Shown: positions 12,701 to 27,700, counted from the stretch's first letter. The stretch: DNA of 64,000 bases from Diadophis punctatus similis (GCA_023053685.1 JALIGW010000001.1:66531740-66595739); one strand, 5' to 3'. The notes: a model not told the origin generated them from the sequence alone. A program made the numbers and translations.

Positions 12701-15700
12701 CAATCTTGTGACCATTGCCCCTTCCAGAAGAAGCTAAATTATTTACTGTTTGCACCCTGCTCATAAAAATCACAGCTTAAATAATCACCTGTATTTTTCT
12801 TCCTCCATCTGCTGAATTTCTTACTCCTTCTGTCACCCATACTATAATTCTCCCTTATAGAATCTGAATTCCACCATAGATACATGCTCACAATTAAGGG
12901 TTATATCTCAGAACAGTGATTGCCTTCCATTTCTCACATAAAAAATTAACAGGTGAATTCATAGGTATATTACAAGAAACAATGATAATGCAGCATCCAG
13001 TTTGCAAAAGTTAAAAAATGCTGTAACAATCTTTTTCTTGTATCTCTGCATACTTAAGAGGGAGAATTTGGGCTTTTCCCTTCATGAATTACTTCAAAAA
13101 ACAGGAATGGATAAACAATAATCCATGTGGTTCCCTACAATCAGGATTTTTTTTGCAGAGAAATACATTGCGAAAACTAGCAGCACACACTGAGCTCAAT
13201 AAAAATACCCCCCCCCCAGTATCAATCTTCACATTGGTTTTATATATCTAAAAACATATTTAAAGTACCTGCAAACACAATACTAATTATATTCCTCTGT
13301 ATAGATGTAATTGCTTTCCGCAAACTAAACAAACAAACAAAACAGCACAGTCTTTACAAGTTTTTCTGCATAAAGTAACTTGAGTATCTAAGATGTGCTA
13401 TGATCTATATATATATATATAAAATAGCCGTATGTATGTATGTATGTTCCAGCATAACTCTGGAACGCCTCGAGCAATTTCAACCAAACCTGGTACACAT
13501 ATGACTTACTATCTGGCGACAAATACTGTGGGGGTAAGACATCCCTAGCACCCCTAGGGGTGGCCTTTTGGAACAATGGTTGTGTTCTGTACACTGAGCC
13601 TAGCTCAGCGTTTTTCCGAAGAGGCCTAGGCCTCATGAAGTAGGCCTATGAAGGGAGCCTGATCAGGCCAGTACAGAGGCCTTTGATTGAGTGTGGTATG
13701 GCCTAAGCGGATCACCCGCCCCCACCTCACTGTGGCAGCCCGATTTCGCAGGGAACAGCTTCAGCCTGTTTCCCAGGATCGTCCTTCGCCCCAATTCAGG
13801 CCTAGGCTTCCCTCACACAGTAGGCCTACGAAGCGAAGGGAGCCTGATTAGGCCACTACAGAGGGCTTTGAGTAAATGCGCCACAGCCTAAGCGAATCAC
13901 CCACCCCTTCACCACGGTGGCCCAATCTCACAGGGAACAGCTTCGGCCTCTGTTCCCAGGATCGTCCTTCACCCCAACTCAGGCCTAGGCCTCCCTCATA
14001 CAGTAGGCCTACGAAGCTAAGGGAGTCTGATTAGGCCAGTAGAGAGGCCTTTGATTGAGCGCACCACGGCCTAAGCGGATCGTCTGCCCCCACCTCACAG
14101 CTTTGGTCCGTGTTCCCAGGATCATCCTTTGCCCCAAGTGTAAAGGACAGGACCACCCCAACTGAGCCGAAACAGGTATGGAGGTCAGAGAGGAGACCCA
14201 GCCTATTTCAGTAGGGGTGGAGGAGGTGCAGCATGGGCCAGCTCAGGGATTTATGTTCCAGTCCCAGGCCCAGTTTGAAGAAATGGTAAAATGGGTGGCA
14301 GAGGCAGGGGGGTGGCGCTTCTAAATCCCCCAGCTGTCCACAGGTTCCGTAGCTGGGATTTGAACAAAGTCCTTATACTTTTAAAACCCTGTAAATAAAA
14401 TTGCTTTGATTTGACCCTATAGATATAATTCATTCCTTTTCCTGTCTAATACAAGATTGGTATAAATAAATACCCGGACAACAATGGATAATTAGCTAGT
14501 TAGCTATACAAGATGACCCAGAAATAAGTCTAAAACCTTTCTAACTCTACTCCTGAAACTAAAACAGGAAGACTATCAATCATCAGACAAATTGCCAGTT
14601 CTCAAATTCAAATTTTGAATACTGTATCTTGGATGCAAAATGGCTTGACAAGGAGGCACAACCACTTACAATATATCAATATTCTAGGAAGAATGCTCCC
14701 TACTACCAAAATTACTTTAGCATTTTTCTTTCTGCACAGCTGGATGCTGCACATGCAGCATTCTGCATGTTTATTTTCAAAGAAACCTGTGGAGTCCAAG
14801 TGAAATTGAAGTACTTGTAGAAATAAATATGATTCTGTAGGTTGAGGCTTTACTAACAGGTATCAAGGAACATATCCACAAGGATAACATCACAACTGAC
14901 ACCACAATATATAGTTCTTGCCCATATATAGGCTGCTATAATGACTCCTTTACATAAACCATGTGATGCTGAATATACATAGGAAACTTACAATTCCAAA
15001 AAGCAACCTACCATTTCTCTGCCTTCTTCCTCAAGCAAGTGTTTTTTGAATTCATTGAGGAACTGTCACACATAGCATTGAAAAGAGCCAATCTGTCACC
15101 CCAATAACTTTGTGCTAGAACTTCAGATTAGACTAAAATACACATGCAAATGAAACAAACTGTAAAACAGCTTTTTAAAAATGTGAATTAACTTCTCCAT
15201 ACCTATCCACTGATCGGCCAGGCCCCACACCAAGTTCCGGTCGTGCACTGGGCAAGAGGTAAGATAATCTATCCATAACAGATGAAGCTACAGGTAAGGC
15301 AGCAATGTTTTGATTTATTTTCTTGAGTTCACTTACAATGGCACTGGCAACAGACTTCAATACATGGTGAGGGAGATGGAACATAACAGTTGCCCACTAC
15401 AAAAAAATAAATAAATTTGAGTTATTGAGTACAAGACCTCATCTTCCAAAACACAATGGGAATGTATTTTTAGGATACAAATGCAATAAAAAGACAAAAA
15501 GGCTAATGCATATAAAATGTCTTTGAAGTATGCTACCCCAGCATCTTTGAGATATTTTGCTTTGAAACAGAGCAAACATAGTACACCTCTGGCCCTCCAG
15601 ATGTTGGTGACTTATTGTTCCCAGCAGCCCTACCCAACATAGATACTATAAGGAATTGCAGATACTCAAACCTACAAATATAAACATAAAAACTAGATTT

Positions 15701-18700
15701 ATGTTTGTTCTGAAAACAATTCACTCAAAAAGAATAACTGTATAAAATTTTTCGAAGACTTCCCTTTCAGATTTTTGCTTACCATGAAGGAACTAATGTC
15801 CAACATTAATATAGAAACGACCATGGCTAAAAAATGGACCCTCTCTGTATTATAAACTCATGATGGTAACTAAACACAAAATGTCCAACTTTCCCTTCCC
15901 ACCCTTAGATGGCATATTCATGTTCAAGCTTTAACAGATTCATTGCAAGGGAAAACAACTATTAAAAATCAAATATAAAATAGCAACAGATAACAGATAA
16001 AGCAGATAACTCTGTGGTATTAAAAAGAGTGATAAGATTTCTTACCTTTGCAACTTTGTGGTTCGCTGCTGTTTCATGTGAGGTATTTTTTAATCCATCT
16101 TTCAATTGTGCAAGAAACAAATCATATCCTTCTGTGCTTGACACATCTATCTTCTCTATGCAAGCAGACAACAGTTGTTGAGCCTGAGATGCAAATAGCA
16201 AATTTTTAACTTCTGACTAGCACTGGAATTATTAGTTCAAATTTTTTACTTTCTATAAAGAATATATCTTTTGTAACAAAATTTAAGGAATAAGGCATAC
16301 ATGGGAACATATTTTAAGACATTTAGTTATTATAAAAATAACTCTGTACTCAGAACCATTTGAATCTAGTTCCAGATAAAAATCCAAAGTAAAAATAGAG
16401 AAAATGCTTCTTCACAAGAAATATATCCAAATTACTTTAGAAATAAACTGGGATATATCAACATCCTAAAGATAACCAGCAAAGCAAGCATTATGCCAAG
16501 TGGTATTATAAAGTACCCACAGAAGTTAGTTAAAAAAAGAGAAGAAACTGATTCGTGTTCAGATCATATTAAATAATTAGATCCCTCATTTAAATTTACA
16601 ACTTTCATAATAAAAATGATTATATATTCTTGGAAAGGTGCATATGTGACACATTCTGAAGACTGATTTAATGAAATCTTCCAGGTCTCAGTTTTGTTAT
16701 TGGCAAGGAGGCAAGACAGCACAATTCTAAAGGTTTTTTTTTCCTTCTGCCTTTTAACTTTTTTTAAATTGTTACTATTTTATATTCTGTTAAATATACA
16801 ATTTTTCACGGTGGAATTAAATCATCAAGTCTTGTTTTCAGGTGGTATCATTTGCACTATATATTAAAAATTAATAAAAAATATAATTTAAAATGAGATG
16901 CATGTATCATGATATACAATATAGTAAACACTCATAACAGTAATAGTAAGTAGCAATGTGTCTTCTTTACTAGGTCACTTTACCCTTTGCAGTAGATGCA
17001 AAAACCAATAATTTGATTATTAGTAATAAATTTTTATTAGCCAAAAAATTAAATCAAGTGGTCATCAGATTTGTATTTACCCATGCTTTTAAAATGTTGT
17101 TTCACAGTGAACCATTACATTTCTTGTATTCTATGCATCCCAAAGTAACTTATTTGTGGTACATTACAAGCATGAAAAACTTAAAATAAGGTTGCATGAT
17201 CAACAACAACGGAGTTCCTATTTGACTCTTTCATCCAGTTCTTATCATCCAGGCACAACTGGCAAAATGCTAGTGTGCACACATAATACTATTTCCTAGT
17301 TAAGCACTCTTATTCTAGTTAAATAGATCTCCATGACTGATTTTCTCAAAATATACCAATAGCTAAAATTCAATTAAAATACTTCCAAACAGGAAAAAAG
17401 GATATTAATTAGTGGTATATAGGTCTCTGAATATATTCTCCAATCTCTCTATAGTTGACTTTAAATAGGGATAAAATATGCCTCTCCTGTTACATAAATC
17501 TTATTAATCAAGGAAGGTGAACCAGGCAGATGCATTTCAAACTTTTAAAAGGCATTCATCATCAACCTGAAACCAGTTTGAAAACAAGGGGGACAGACAG
17601 GGGGACAGAGGTCGAGCCCGAGGCCCCTGATTTGCGGGGTGCCTTTGGGCTCGGTCCTCTCGCCCATCCTGTTTAACATCTACATGAAACCGCTGGGTGA
17701 GATCATCCGTCGACATGGGGTGAGGTTCCAGCAGTATGCTGACGACACTCAGTTGTACATCTCCACCCCGTCTCAATTCAGGGAAGCAGTGGATGTGATG
17801 TGCCGTTGCCTGGATGATGTTAGGGTCTGGATGGGAATGAACAGGCTTAAGCTCAACCCTTACAAGACCGAGTGGCTATGGATATTGCCTCCTAGGGATT
17901 TTGTCAACTGCCCCTCCTTGGTTCTTGGGGGAGAGAAATTAACACCCTCGGAACAGGTTCACAATTTGGGTGTCCTTCTAGATCCACAGCTAAAATTGGA
18001 TCATCTATCAGCTGTGGGTAGGAGGACCTTTGCACAGATTCACCTGGTGCACCAATTGCAACTTTACTTGGAGAGAGGCTTTACTCACAGTCACTCATGC
18101 CCTCATCACTTCACGGCTGGACTACTGTAATGCGCTCTACATGGGGCTACCCTTAAAGAGTATCCGGAGACTGCAATTGGTGCAAAATGCAGCGGCGCAA
18201 GCTGTAGTGGGTGTCCCAAGGTACACCCACGTAACACATATTCTCCGCCAGCTGCATTGGTTGCCCATTAGTCTCCGGACGCAATTTAAGGTGTTGGTTT
18301 TAACCTTTAAAGCCCTACATGGATCAGGGCCAGGTTACCTTCAGGACCGCATCCTACAGCATACCTCCCTACAACCGGTTGGTTCCCACAGAGTTGGTCT
18401 CCTCTGGGTCCCAACAGCCAAGCAATGTCGGCTGGCGGGCCCACGGGGGAGAGCCTTCTCTGTGGGAGTTCTGGCTCTCTGGAACCAACTCCCCCCCAGA
18501 GATCTATTCCCACCCTGCTGGCCTTCCATAAAGCCATTAAAACATGGCTCTTCCGGCAGGCGGGGTGATATTGAGATCAATCCCCCATGTATGAATATTG
18601 GTTTGTTTTTAACTTTCATAACTTTTTAATCATTATTACTGTTTTTATATTGTTCTTATACCATGTTGTATGCCGCCCTGAGTCCTACAGGAGTTGGACG

Positions 18701-21700
18701 GCCTGTAAGAACTATTAATAAAATAAATAAATAAAATACACTAACTGGGAACCACTGGATTCTTTAGGTTACATGTTCCTTTTTTTTTTAAAAATAAAAT
18801 AGGTTAAGGAAGAGATAACTGATAGGGTGGAAGACCTAGGAAGAGAAAATCCTCAACAAGAACGTAAGAAAGGTTAATAAAGGGAAAGAAAGGCCCTAAG
18901 GGCAAAGAAGTTTTCAGGACAGGAGTTTGGCCACGACCTTCCTGTTGAGTGGACCGAGACAGATCTGGGAACATGGCGGATCCTACGGAGTATTTAAATT
19001 ACTGGCTCGGTCCTAATCTGATTGGCTGAGTACTACCCAATTCCTGAAGGCTGGTTCCACCCCAGGATGGAGAACCACTGGATTCTTTAGGTTACATGTT
19101 CCTGAAATTTACCACCAATCAACGTAATTATACATTCTTTGACCAGATGAAGATCCCAGGCTACTTCATGAGTATGATTACTGAGAGGTCCTGCATATGA
19201 TGAAAATCAGATTCTGCACATGATAAATACATGTAAATGAGGAAGAGGCAAAGTCTTCCCCCCCTCCCCAGCATAGTAGCAGTATTATAATAAAAATACA
19301 TATATTCATTAAGAAAAAGTTAAAAGGCAATTAGATCTGGTGTGGGGGGTTCCTGCAGAAGTCTAATAAAAAGACTACTAATCACTTACCTCTGTCACTG
19401 GCAATTCAAGCTGAACTATATCATCTTGTTTAGAAACAGGAGTTTGCAGAGCTGTGTCCAACAACAAGATGCCATTCAGATCCTTCCTACATCCAACTGC
19501 ATAATCATCCACAAAGATGACTTTATCCACTGCAGAAATGTACTGACATTTCACCCGACCACCTGGCTTAGCTGTAAAATGTAAAAAGCAAAATAATAAA
19601 ATAAAGAGATTTTAATTCAAATCAAGAAAGCATATTCATGGAATCCTGCTGAAATATACTGCAATCTCCTCTCACTGATCATAGAAGGGAAAGTCTATTA
19701 TGGAAGGACACTAGGCACGACTTCTGAGAAGATTTTAACAAAGTTCCTGCTTCTTAAACATTTACATTTGAATATCAATGAATGGTGTTCTAGCTTCTAA
19801 TACTGTAGCCTCTTCTCCAGGTATAGAGATACTTATTTTCCTTATTTTAATACACTTTAAGTTGAGAAATATCTGAAATGAAGCTGAAAAACCAAGAAAG
19901 CTTGAATTTTTAAAAACAACATTATTCTAATTTTTATAGAAGAAATCTTTATAAGTACAGACAAGTATGTTTCAACAATCCAAAACCTATTCAGTGTAAT
20001 TTTGATAAAAATATCTTCCAAACATCCATCTAATTCATAACCAAATAATTTATTTGACATGACATGAGTCTTTATTGATTAGCCCTTGGGCCACATCAAA
20101 GTGCAAAGTTCCAGAAACAAATTATTACTAAAATTTGATAAAAACAATTTAAAATGGAATTTGATAAAATACAATTTAAAATGAAATTGGAATAAAATAC
20201 AATTCAAAATGAAATATCTTCCAAACATCCAATTCATAACCTAATGACTTATTTAAAACAGTAGTACTGTTTTAGTACTAAATAAATTGACCAAATTGTT
20301 CAATCTTTGATGAAAAATAATCTGAACAAGAGACAGAATTGTTATGCATTCTGAAAAGGAAAAGCACACACACACACGTATGAGCACACTTGTGGCAAAT
20401 AGTGAACATTATCAAGAGTAGTAAAAGAAAATACATTCTTTATATAGAAGTCTATATAAAAGACTATGCATTCTAGTTCTGCCTTTGTTCAACAACTGTT
20501 TTAAGTGACATAGAAATCGAATAAAATTTATGATCGGTCCCTGAAATGATAGCCCTTGCAGCACCACTGTAGTCATGTGATCAAAATTTGAGTGCTTGAC
20601 AGCCTGCCCGAACTTGAGATTGCACAGGCAATGCAAGTCCCCTATCTACCTCCTCCATGTATGCCCCTTTGCCCCCTGCACTCCCCAGCCCCTGCCATTG
20701 TAGCTGACCTTTGCTGTCCTCTTGCTCCCACTGCTGACCAAGTTATGCCCAGCTTGAAATGGGGAAGATGGCCTCACATGGTGCCTTGTGAAGGGCCAGG
20801 GCTGCTACATTGCAGTAGAAGGAAGATGGTGAAAATCACCTGAGGTTGCAGAATGCAGGATCTCAGAGTACAGAGCAGTGAAGGCAAGTGGGATGGGCTT
20901 TCTGAGGCAGCAGCTTCATGCTGCGGTGCTGGGCAGCAGCTTTGCTGGTTGGTGGTTTCACACTGCACCTCTGGGACTTCCTAGCGTGACTTCATGTTGC
21001 AGTGCTAGGTGGCAGCTTTACACAGCACCAATGGGACTTCTAGAGATGACGACTATGCATTGTGGTGTTTGACAGAGGCTTTGTGCTGCACTGCTGGGGC
21101 TTCAGGGAACAGCTGCTTTGTGTTGTTGGGCCTGGTTGGACTCTCCTTGCACTGCAAAAAATTTGCTGCTGCACTGTGGTTCAGGGCTTCTTGTAATTCC
21201 AGAACTGCAGCACACCCAGAAGCCAATGATCAATGGCGTGGCAACCAGCTTCAGAAGCATGAGGTTCTGGGGCTACTTACAACCTGCACGGCAGAGTGCA
21301 AGGTATCCAAAAGGGCAGAGATTGGGGAGGGGGAGATAGATGGGTTCGGTGAGTTAAAGAAGAGACAATAGCTTACCTTACGAAGGGAAAGGAAGGAGGG
21401 ACCAAGGATCGGTTGGATTGGGGTGGGTACTTACTTAATGATCTGTGATTCTTCGTTAACAATGACAATGGGGATTGCCAGGATTACATCCACTAAGTGA
21501 TGCTGTCACATGATGTTGTGCTTTATGACTGCATTACTAAATAATGGAAATTCCAGTTCAACTGTGGTTCTAAGTCAAGGACTACCTATGGGAAACTTTA
21601 ATTTCTATACTGTTTCTATATTTATGAAATGTATGGTTGTCCCAGACTCTACAACAGCAGAAAATCCCACCTTCTCCCTAGAATCTAAAGCAACAGTAAC

Positions 21701-24700
21701 AGGAGCAATTAAATATGCTTGCCTACTGAGTTCTTTTCAAATGATGGAGCACCCCCCCTCTCCATTAGGAACTCTTGGAAGGGGGGGGGGTTGGCAAAGT
21801 TTCCTTGGCTTGCTGCTATGAAAGGAGTTGGGCACTTGCTGGCTATCACCCTGTTGATTTACAAGTTCTGCATCTTTTTGCTGTTTAAGACACTGCTGCT
21901 TTTAACAGACACGATCTGGCAAAAAGTCCTGGAGCCCCATAGTAAAAGTACAATCCCTGATCCCTTCTTTTTTTCTGAGATCTTGGCTGATACAATTTGC
22001 ATGGCTTCTCCTTTGCTGAATTCCGAGGCGGCTATTGGGAGAGGGTGATATGGGGAAAAACAGACTGCAGATTCCTCTTACCATTTCTTCTCTGCCTTAA
22101 CTCCTCCAGTCAATGTCCATTATTACACAATGCTGATGTAGCTCTTCCAGGATATCCTTATTCACTTCTGACACCACTTCAGCTCCCAGATCTTCCATCT
22201 TGTATGGGATCGCCAAAGTGCCAAGTTTACACATGAGGTCCTGTCCAATATCAGATGGTTCCCTCAATGAATGAGCTGCTCTTCCTTCAGCAAAGTTAAT
22301 CCAAAATTCATTTTGGTATGATCAGTGGGAAAACTCCACTGGTCTGCCTGCCATAAACATATCAAATTGAGCAGTGAATGTAGAATTGACCCTGGTTCTG
22401 GCAAGCTCCTATGGGAATGCAGAAGCATTGCCTGAGCTGCAATTTTTTGTGCTGCCATGGGTTGAGGCAAATTCTGCCTCAGCTGTTGCATTAGTTTTAT
22501 CATGGCATTCTGCAAAGTGGTCATTTGCGCATCTACTGACTTCTGGGGTTGCAACAAGGCTGCTGCCAGATGCTTGGTGGATAGCAGAGTTTCTTGACCA
22601 TCAGAGGACATTCCTGAAATTCCTCTCCTTGGAAAAGTAGGAGACTTGCAAGATTGATGTCAGTCTTATCAGGTAGACCAGACAGGAAACACAACCAGAT
22701 AAGATAACTTTACTTTATTGTGAAGCTACAGTATCAGAATGTCAGGCCCAGCTCAAAAATGATATAGAGCAAGTCAGTCAAAGTTCAGTTCTTTATTTGT
22801 TTGTACTCAACACACAGAATCTTGCCAGGGTTAACCTTTACTACTCTCACACTCATAGATATACCTGGGACGTTCTAGGAATTGGCTAGTGTAACTCTTT
22901 TTATCTGTCTCCTATTCAATTCCAGGCTGTATTCCCTCTTTGTCTTGCCCATCTCCCTTCTAACACATAAATATACACTGCTAAGAGCAATATCTCCAAC
23001 CTAGCTAAAATGAAAGCCTTCAAAATTTCAAAATCATAATGGATGATAAATAAGAGGGAAGAGTGAACCCTTACAGGAGAATATGATAAAACATGTGGTG
23101 TGACTCCCTTGCTTAAATTTCTTTGGAGATCCATATCCCAAATTCATTGTTTGAATTTAGATCTAGATTACTGGACTGCAAGAGACCAATTATTCTTTGA
23201 TTATTTAAGTCGCAGATATGAGTTCTAGACAAGAATTTCTTTCTCTATAGTTCTTTCTCTGCCTGATCTAACCCTCTCAATTCTTGTATTACCTGCTAAT
23301 TGATTTATGACAAAGCCAGTAAAATCACTGGAAATGTGCTGAGAACTGTTTGCTGCTCAACTTGTGCAAGACAACATAGACTAAAAAGCGGGGGAAATAC
23401 AAGAAGCAACAATGAAAACAGAACTACCACACAGGAAAATACAAGGCCTGAATGAAAAACTGTCAGGCTAATATCCAGAGAGAATGCATGGATTTAATGA
23501 AAGAGGGTGTGGAAGACATTAGAACAAAATGGAAAAATGTATGCTATAGACTGCTGCAAGATATATGGAGATGTTAATGAGGAATGTGGAGTAGGATATC
23601 TGGTGCAATGATGAAGTGAAAGAGACTATGAATGCATAAAATGATTGGTGCAAAAAAAATTAAATAGCATATTGTCTACTGTATATAGTAAAAATAGCAT
23701 AGAATGATTACAATTTAAAAAGCAATCAAACTGCTAAATTATTTTGGTGGGAATAAAAAAAAGTGTTCTGGAAGTAGATGAAGATAGCTAAACAAGGAGG
23801 CTCCAGCAGAATAAACAGAATGTTTTTGCTTTTCTTGATTTTGGATGAAACTAAATCCAGAAAGCTCTCAGAATATTAGATGGTGATCAGACATATATGA
23901 GGTGTGTTACACACACAACCCAGGCTCTCTCAATTTAGCAGTTCCCAATAAGATACTCCCACGGGCCAGCCTGCTTCTATGTCTCCCCAGCCTCTTTTCT
24001 TCCCTCCCTCAGCCTCAACTGTCACCAGTATCCTGTACTATTGATGGTCTCAGCAGTAATGAAAAATCTGCAAGCATTGCATAGTCCACGGGCCCAACCA
24101 CTTCCTTCTGGTGACTTTGTTCAGTCATTACAACCAATATCCATACATTGTGTCACTAAGGAAATCCCTCAAGCCTCTTATTTTTTTCTCCTGTTTTTCC
24201 CAAACCATTTTTGCCTGGATCTTGGTCTGTATTTAGAATCTGTTTTGTTCCATATATGGATCAACATATTTCAGTTCAGACTTGGACTAATCAAAACTAA
24301 TTGTTCTGTGTATGAAACAAATGCATGGAACATTTTGCACATCCCAATTAGAAATAAATTTTATAAAATTATGAAAAACTATCATAAATGTCATAAGAAT
24401 CTTCTTTCCTTATAAACCCTTCTTTCTTCTACCACCTGCATTCCCTGCTTCATATCTTATATTCATGAACATTAAAATAGAAACTAGGTATTAAGAGTCA
24501 CTTCTCATGAGATAGGTGGTTATATACATTTGATATATAAAGAAATAAATAACGTCACAACAATTTCAGCACAGTAGATGTAAAAATAAAGTAACAACAG
24601 TAATCACAACATACAGCAACAGTACTAGGTATAAACAGCTTTGCTTCCAATCCCCAAACATGAAACATTACAGAAACTTCCCATAATGGTATTTTATACC

Positions 24701-27700
24701 TTATGGCAGGGGTCCCCAACCCCTGGGCGGTGGCCCACTACCAGGCTTTGAGCTGTTTGGAACCAGGCCGCGGAAGTGGCAGGTGAGCATGCACGTGCAA
24801 CCCCACTTGCGCGAGCAGCAGGCAAGTGCATATGTGAGTGGAGCTGCGTGCACACCCTTGCCCACTGCTTGTGTAAATGAAGCTGCGCAATGTACGCTTG
24901 CCCACGACTCACACGGAACCGTCCCCTCCCCTCCCCCCCAGCCAGTCCACAAAACTGAAAAGGTTGGGGAACTCTGCCTTATGGTACTGCTGAAGGAAGA
25001 AAAGTACTCTTATGCCTACGTTTAGTACAGCTAAAGAAATTCTTCAGACTAAAGTTATTGGTTTTGGAGCAATGGTGGCAATGTTGTCTTCATGGGCACC
25101 AATAAGGCCACAGGCATTTCCCAATATGTAGTAGGCTCTAAAAGGCATTAAAAAAGAAGCTTTTTATATAAGTGTGCAGAGATGGACAGACTGACTATCG
25201 AACTCAGAAACCAAAACAATTCGGATTATTATGAAATTTGGTCGAAATGGTATGAATGGGTCAGAAGAGATAAAGGATCAGGAAACAAGACTGCATGATA
25301 AAGAAGATACAAGATTGTAAATATATGGAAATTGTATATATGAAATATATAAGCAATGTATAAATGAATAATAGATGTGAATAGGTGTTGATCTGCGGTA
25401 TAATATTGTGATGTTAAAAGCTGAAAAACAATAAAAAATATTTAAAAACAATAAAATAAAATAAAAAATAAGCTTTCCATCCAAAATTGTTTTCTGCATG
25501 TTCTATATGTATCACATAGCTCAGATTGGTCATATGTGCTTGAAAAGATTCTACGAGTCTCAAATATTAATCCTGTTGCCACTTTATTTTGTTCAGCAAT
25601 ACTTTGCTAAACTATTCGTTTAGCAATACTTTGGTAAAACTATACATACCATTTAAAAAGATGCACTTATTTCCATCTCGATCACAAATTCTAATAATAA
25701 AAGTGAAGTAGTACAGTGAACAAATAGGGCTTTTCCATTTTTTGCAGCCCTATCCTATAGAACATCCTCCTCCATGAGAGCAGCAGGCCTTTACCCTTTT
25801 AACCTTCATTTAAACGTTTAAAAGCTGGCTTTCCCCACACTTTGAGATAGAATGAAGATGAAGTGTGCTGAAGATGAAGTGTGAGAATGTTGCGGGCTGC
25901 GTCAGGAAAGTTTGTTGTGATGGCAACACAACATGTTGGTTTTATTGTTCTCTTTTTTATTATTTGCATGTATCCTTTTATTCTTTGGTTGTGAGTTGCC
26001 GAGAGTTTGGTTTTAAGTTGGGTGGCTATACAAATCTTTTAAAAAAATAAATGAAACCTCAAATAGCAACTTCATATGAGGGAGATGGGCAGCTTTTGAA
26101 TATGATACGGTATATAATAAATACATCAGATTTCATGCATAAGACTACCATAAAGACTTATATTTTGGTAAAAAATTGAAAAATCACGAAGATGCATTTT
26201 TATCTAAATTTCATTAATAAATAGGGGAAAAAAGTGTCAGAAAAGAAAATACAGATATATCCAAATGCCACAAAGGTAGCTCAGCTAACCTATCTATTAA
26301 GCATGTGCAGCCTAGCAAATCCCGAGCATCTCTATATGAGCTGAGAAACAGTCTATGCAGGCCAGGGAAGTAGAAAGGTTGGGAAGTAGTGTTACTTGAG
26401 GAAGAAAAGGTGCAGTGGCCAAGGAGGAAGACTAGATCTGGCTACTCTGCCATACAGATCTCTCTGTCAGACAAGAAGTAGGAAAGACTGTAAGCAATTG
26501 AACAAGCAATCTCTCTCTGCTAGGCAGAAGGAAGGACAGACTCTTGTAAGCAAGAAGAGATTAAAGAAACTGAAAGTAAATAAGAAAAAAAATGAAAGAA
26601 ACATATTTCTCTCAGAAAGAAAAGGGAAAAGAAGGTAATAATGGGTCTGCTCACATTGGAATGCATTTCCTAGATTATATTATAAAGCAAAAATATTGGA
26701 ATTATGTTAATGAAAAATATTGTATTCTAAGTGGCCAAAGTGAAATAGCTGTTTCACAGTAGATTTTTTAAATAAACAACTTTTATAACATATTATGGTA
26801 ATAATGTTTTACATCAATGCACGAAAACACTTTGTGTTGCAGTCATTGCTCTTTTCAGCAAAATCCACCTCAATCAACTTTTCAGTTAGGAAAATGGAAA
26901 ACCTACTCAGCTGATAAACTATATCAAATCTTCTAGTTCTACTCAAACACTGATAGTTTTCAAATAATTGTTCAATGTATCCTAGATGATCTCGTAAACC
27001 TGCACCTTGAGGGAAATGATTTGCAGTGATTCTGGCCCCTCCTGTCAAGCCATGTCCTGATGCAAGAGTCTTCAGCTCTATACCTAAGTCACTATCCTAT
27101 GCTGTTCCACAGGATTCCATCTTTTCCTGTATGCTGTTCATGTTCACATGAAACTACTTGTGTAGGTCATTCACATTTGGTCTGAAATACAATTAGTATT
27201 CTAATAATATATGGCTCCAAAATATTTTCCATTTCATTCCAAGGAAGCAATCATTATATTTGTCCATTGCTTACATTGATAATGAACTTAATGAAATAAA
27301 ACAAATTGAAATTCACTACTTAAATTCAAGAGATTTCTTGATAAGGTAATGATGATGATGAACCACTAGTCTAAATCAAATAATAAGCCTACAATATATT
27401 TTTTTATTCTCAACTGTTACCAGTTTTTCTGATTGCGGCTGCGGCAAGAATTACATTTTTAAAAATTATATGCATTGGACCAATTGATGTAATCTGACCA
27501 TTTATTTATTTTATTATATCCCAGTTTGATTACAGATAGTCCTCGATTTACAACCACAATTGAGCTCAAAATTTTTGTTAAGTGAGACATTTGTTAAGCA
27601 AGTTTCCCTCAATTTATGACCTTTCTTGCCACAATTGTTAAGTGAACCACTGCAATTAAGTTAGTAATAAGGTTATTAAGTGAATCTGGCTTCTCCATTG

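Noticed and set aside
17639..18629. Reverse-transcriptase ORFs as possible host or telomerase-like genes
   Set aside because: The YADD box, LQLVQNAAA motif, tail and two further truncated copies in the window mark an L2/CR1-clade LINE; it is frameshifted.
24783..25025. 80-codon plus-strand ORF
   Set aside because: It is inside and just beyond the family C hAT element, with no conservation.
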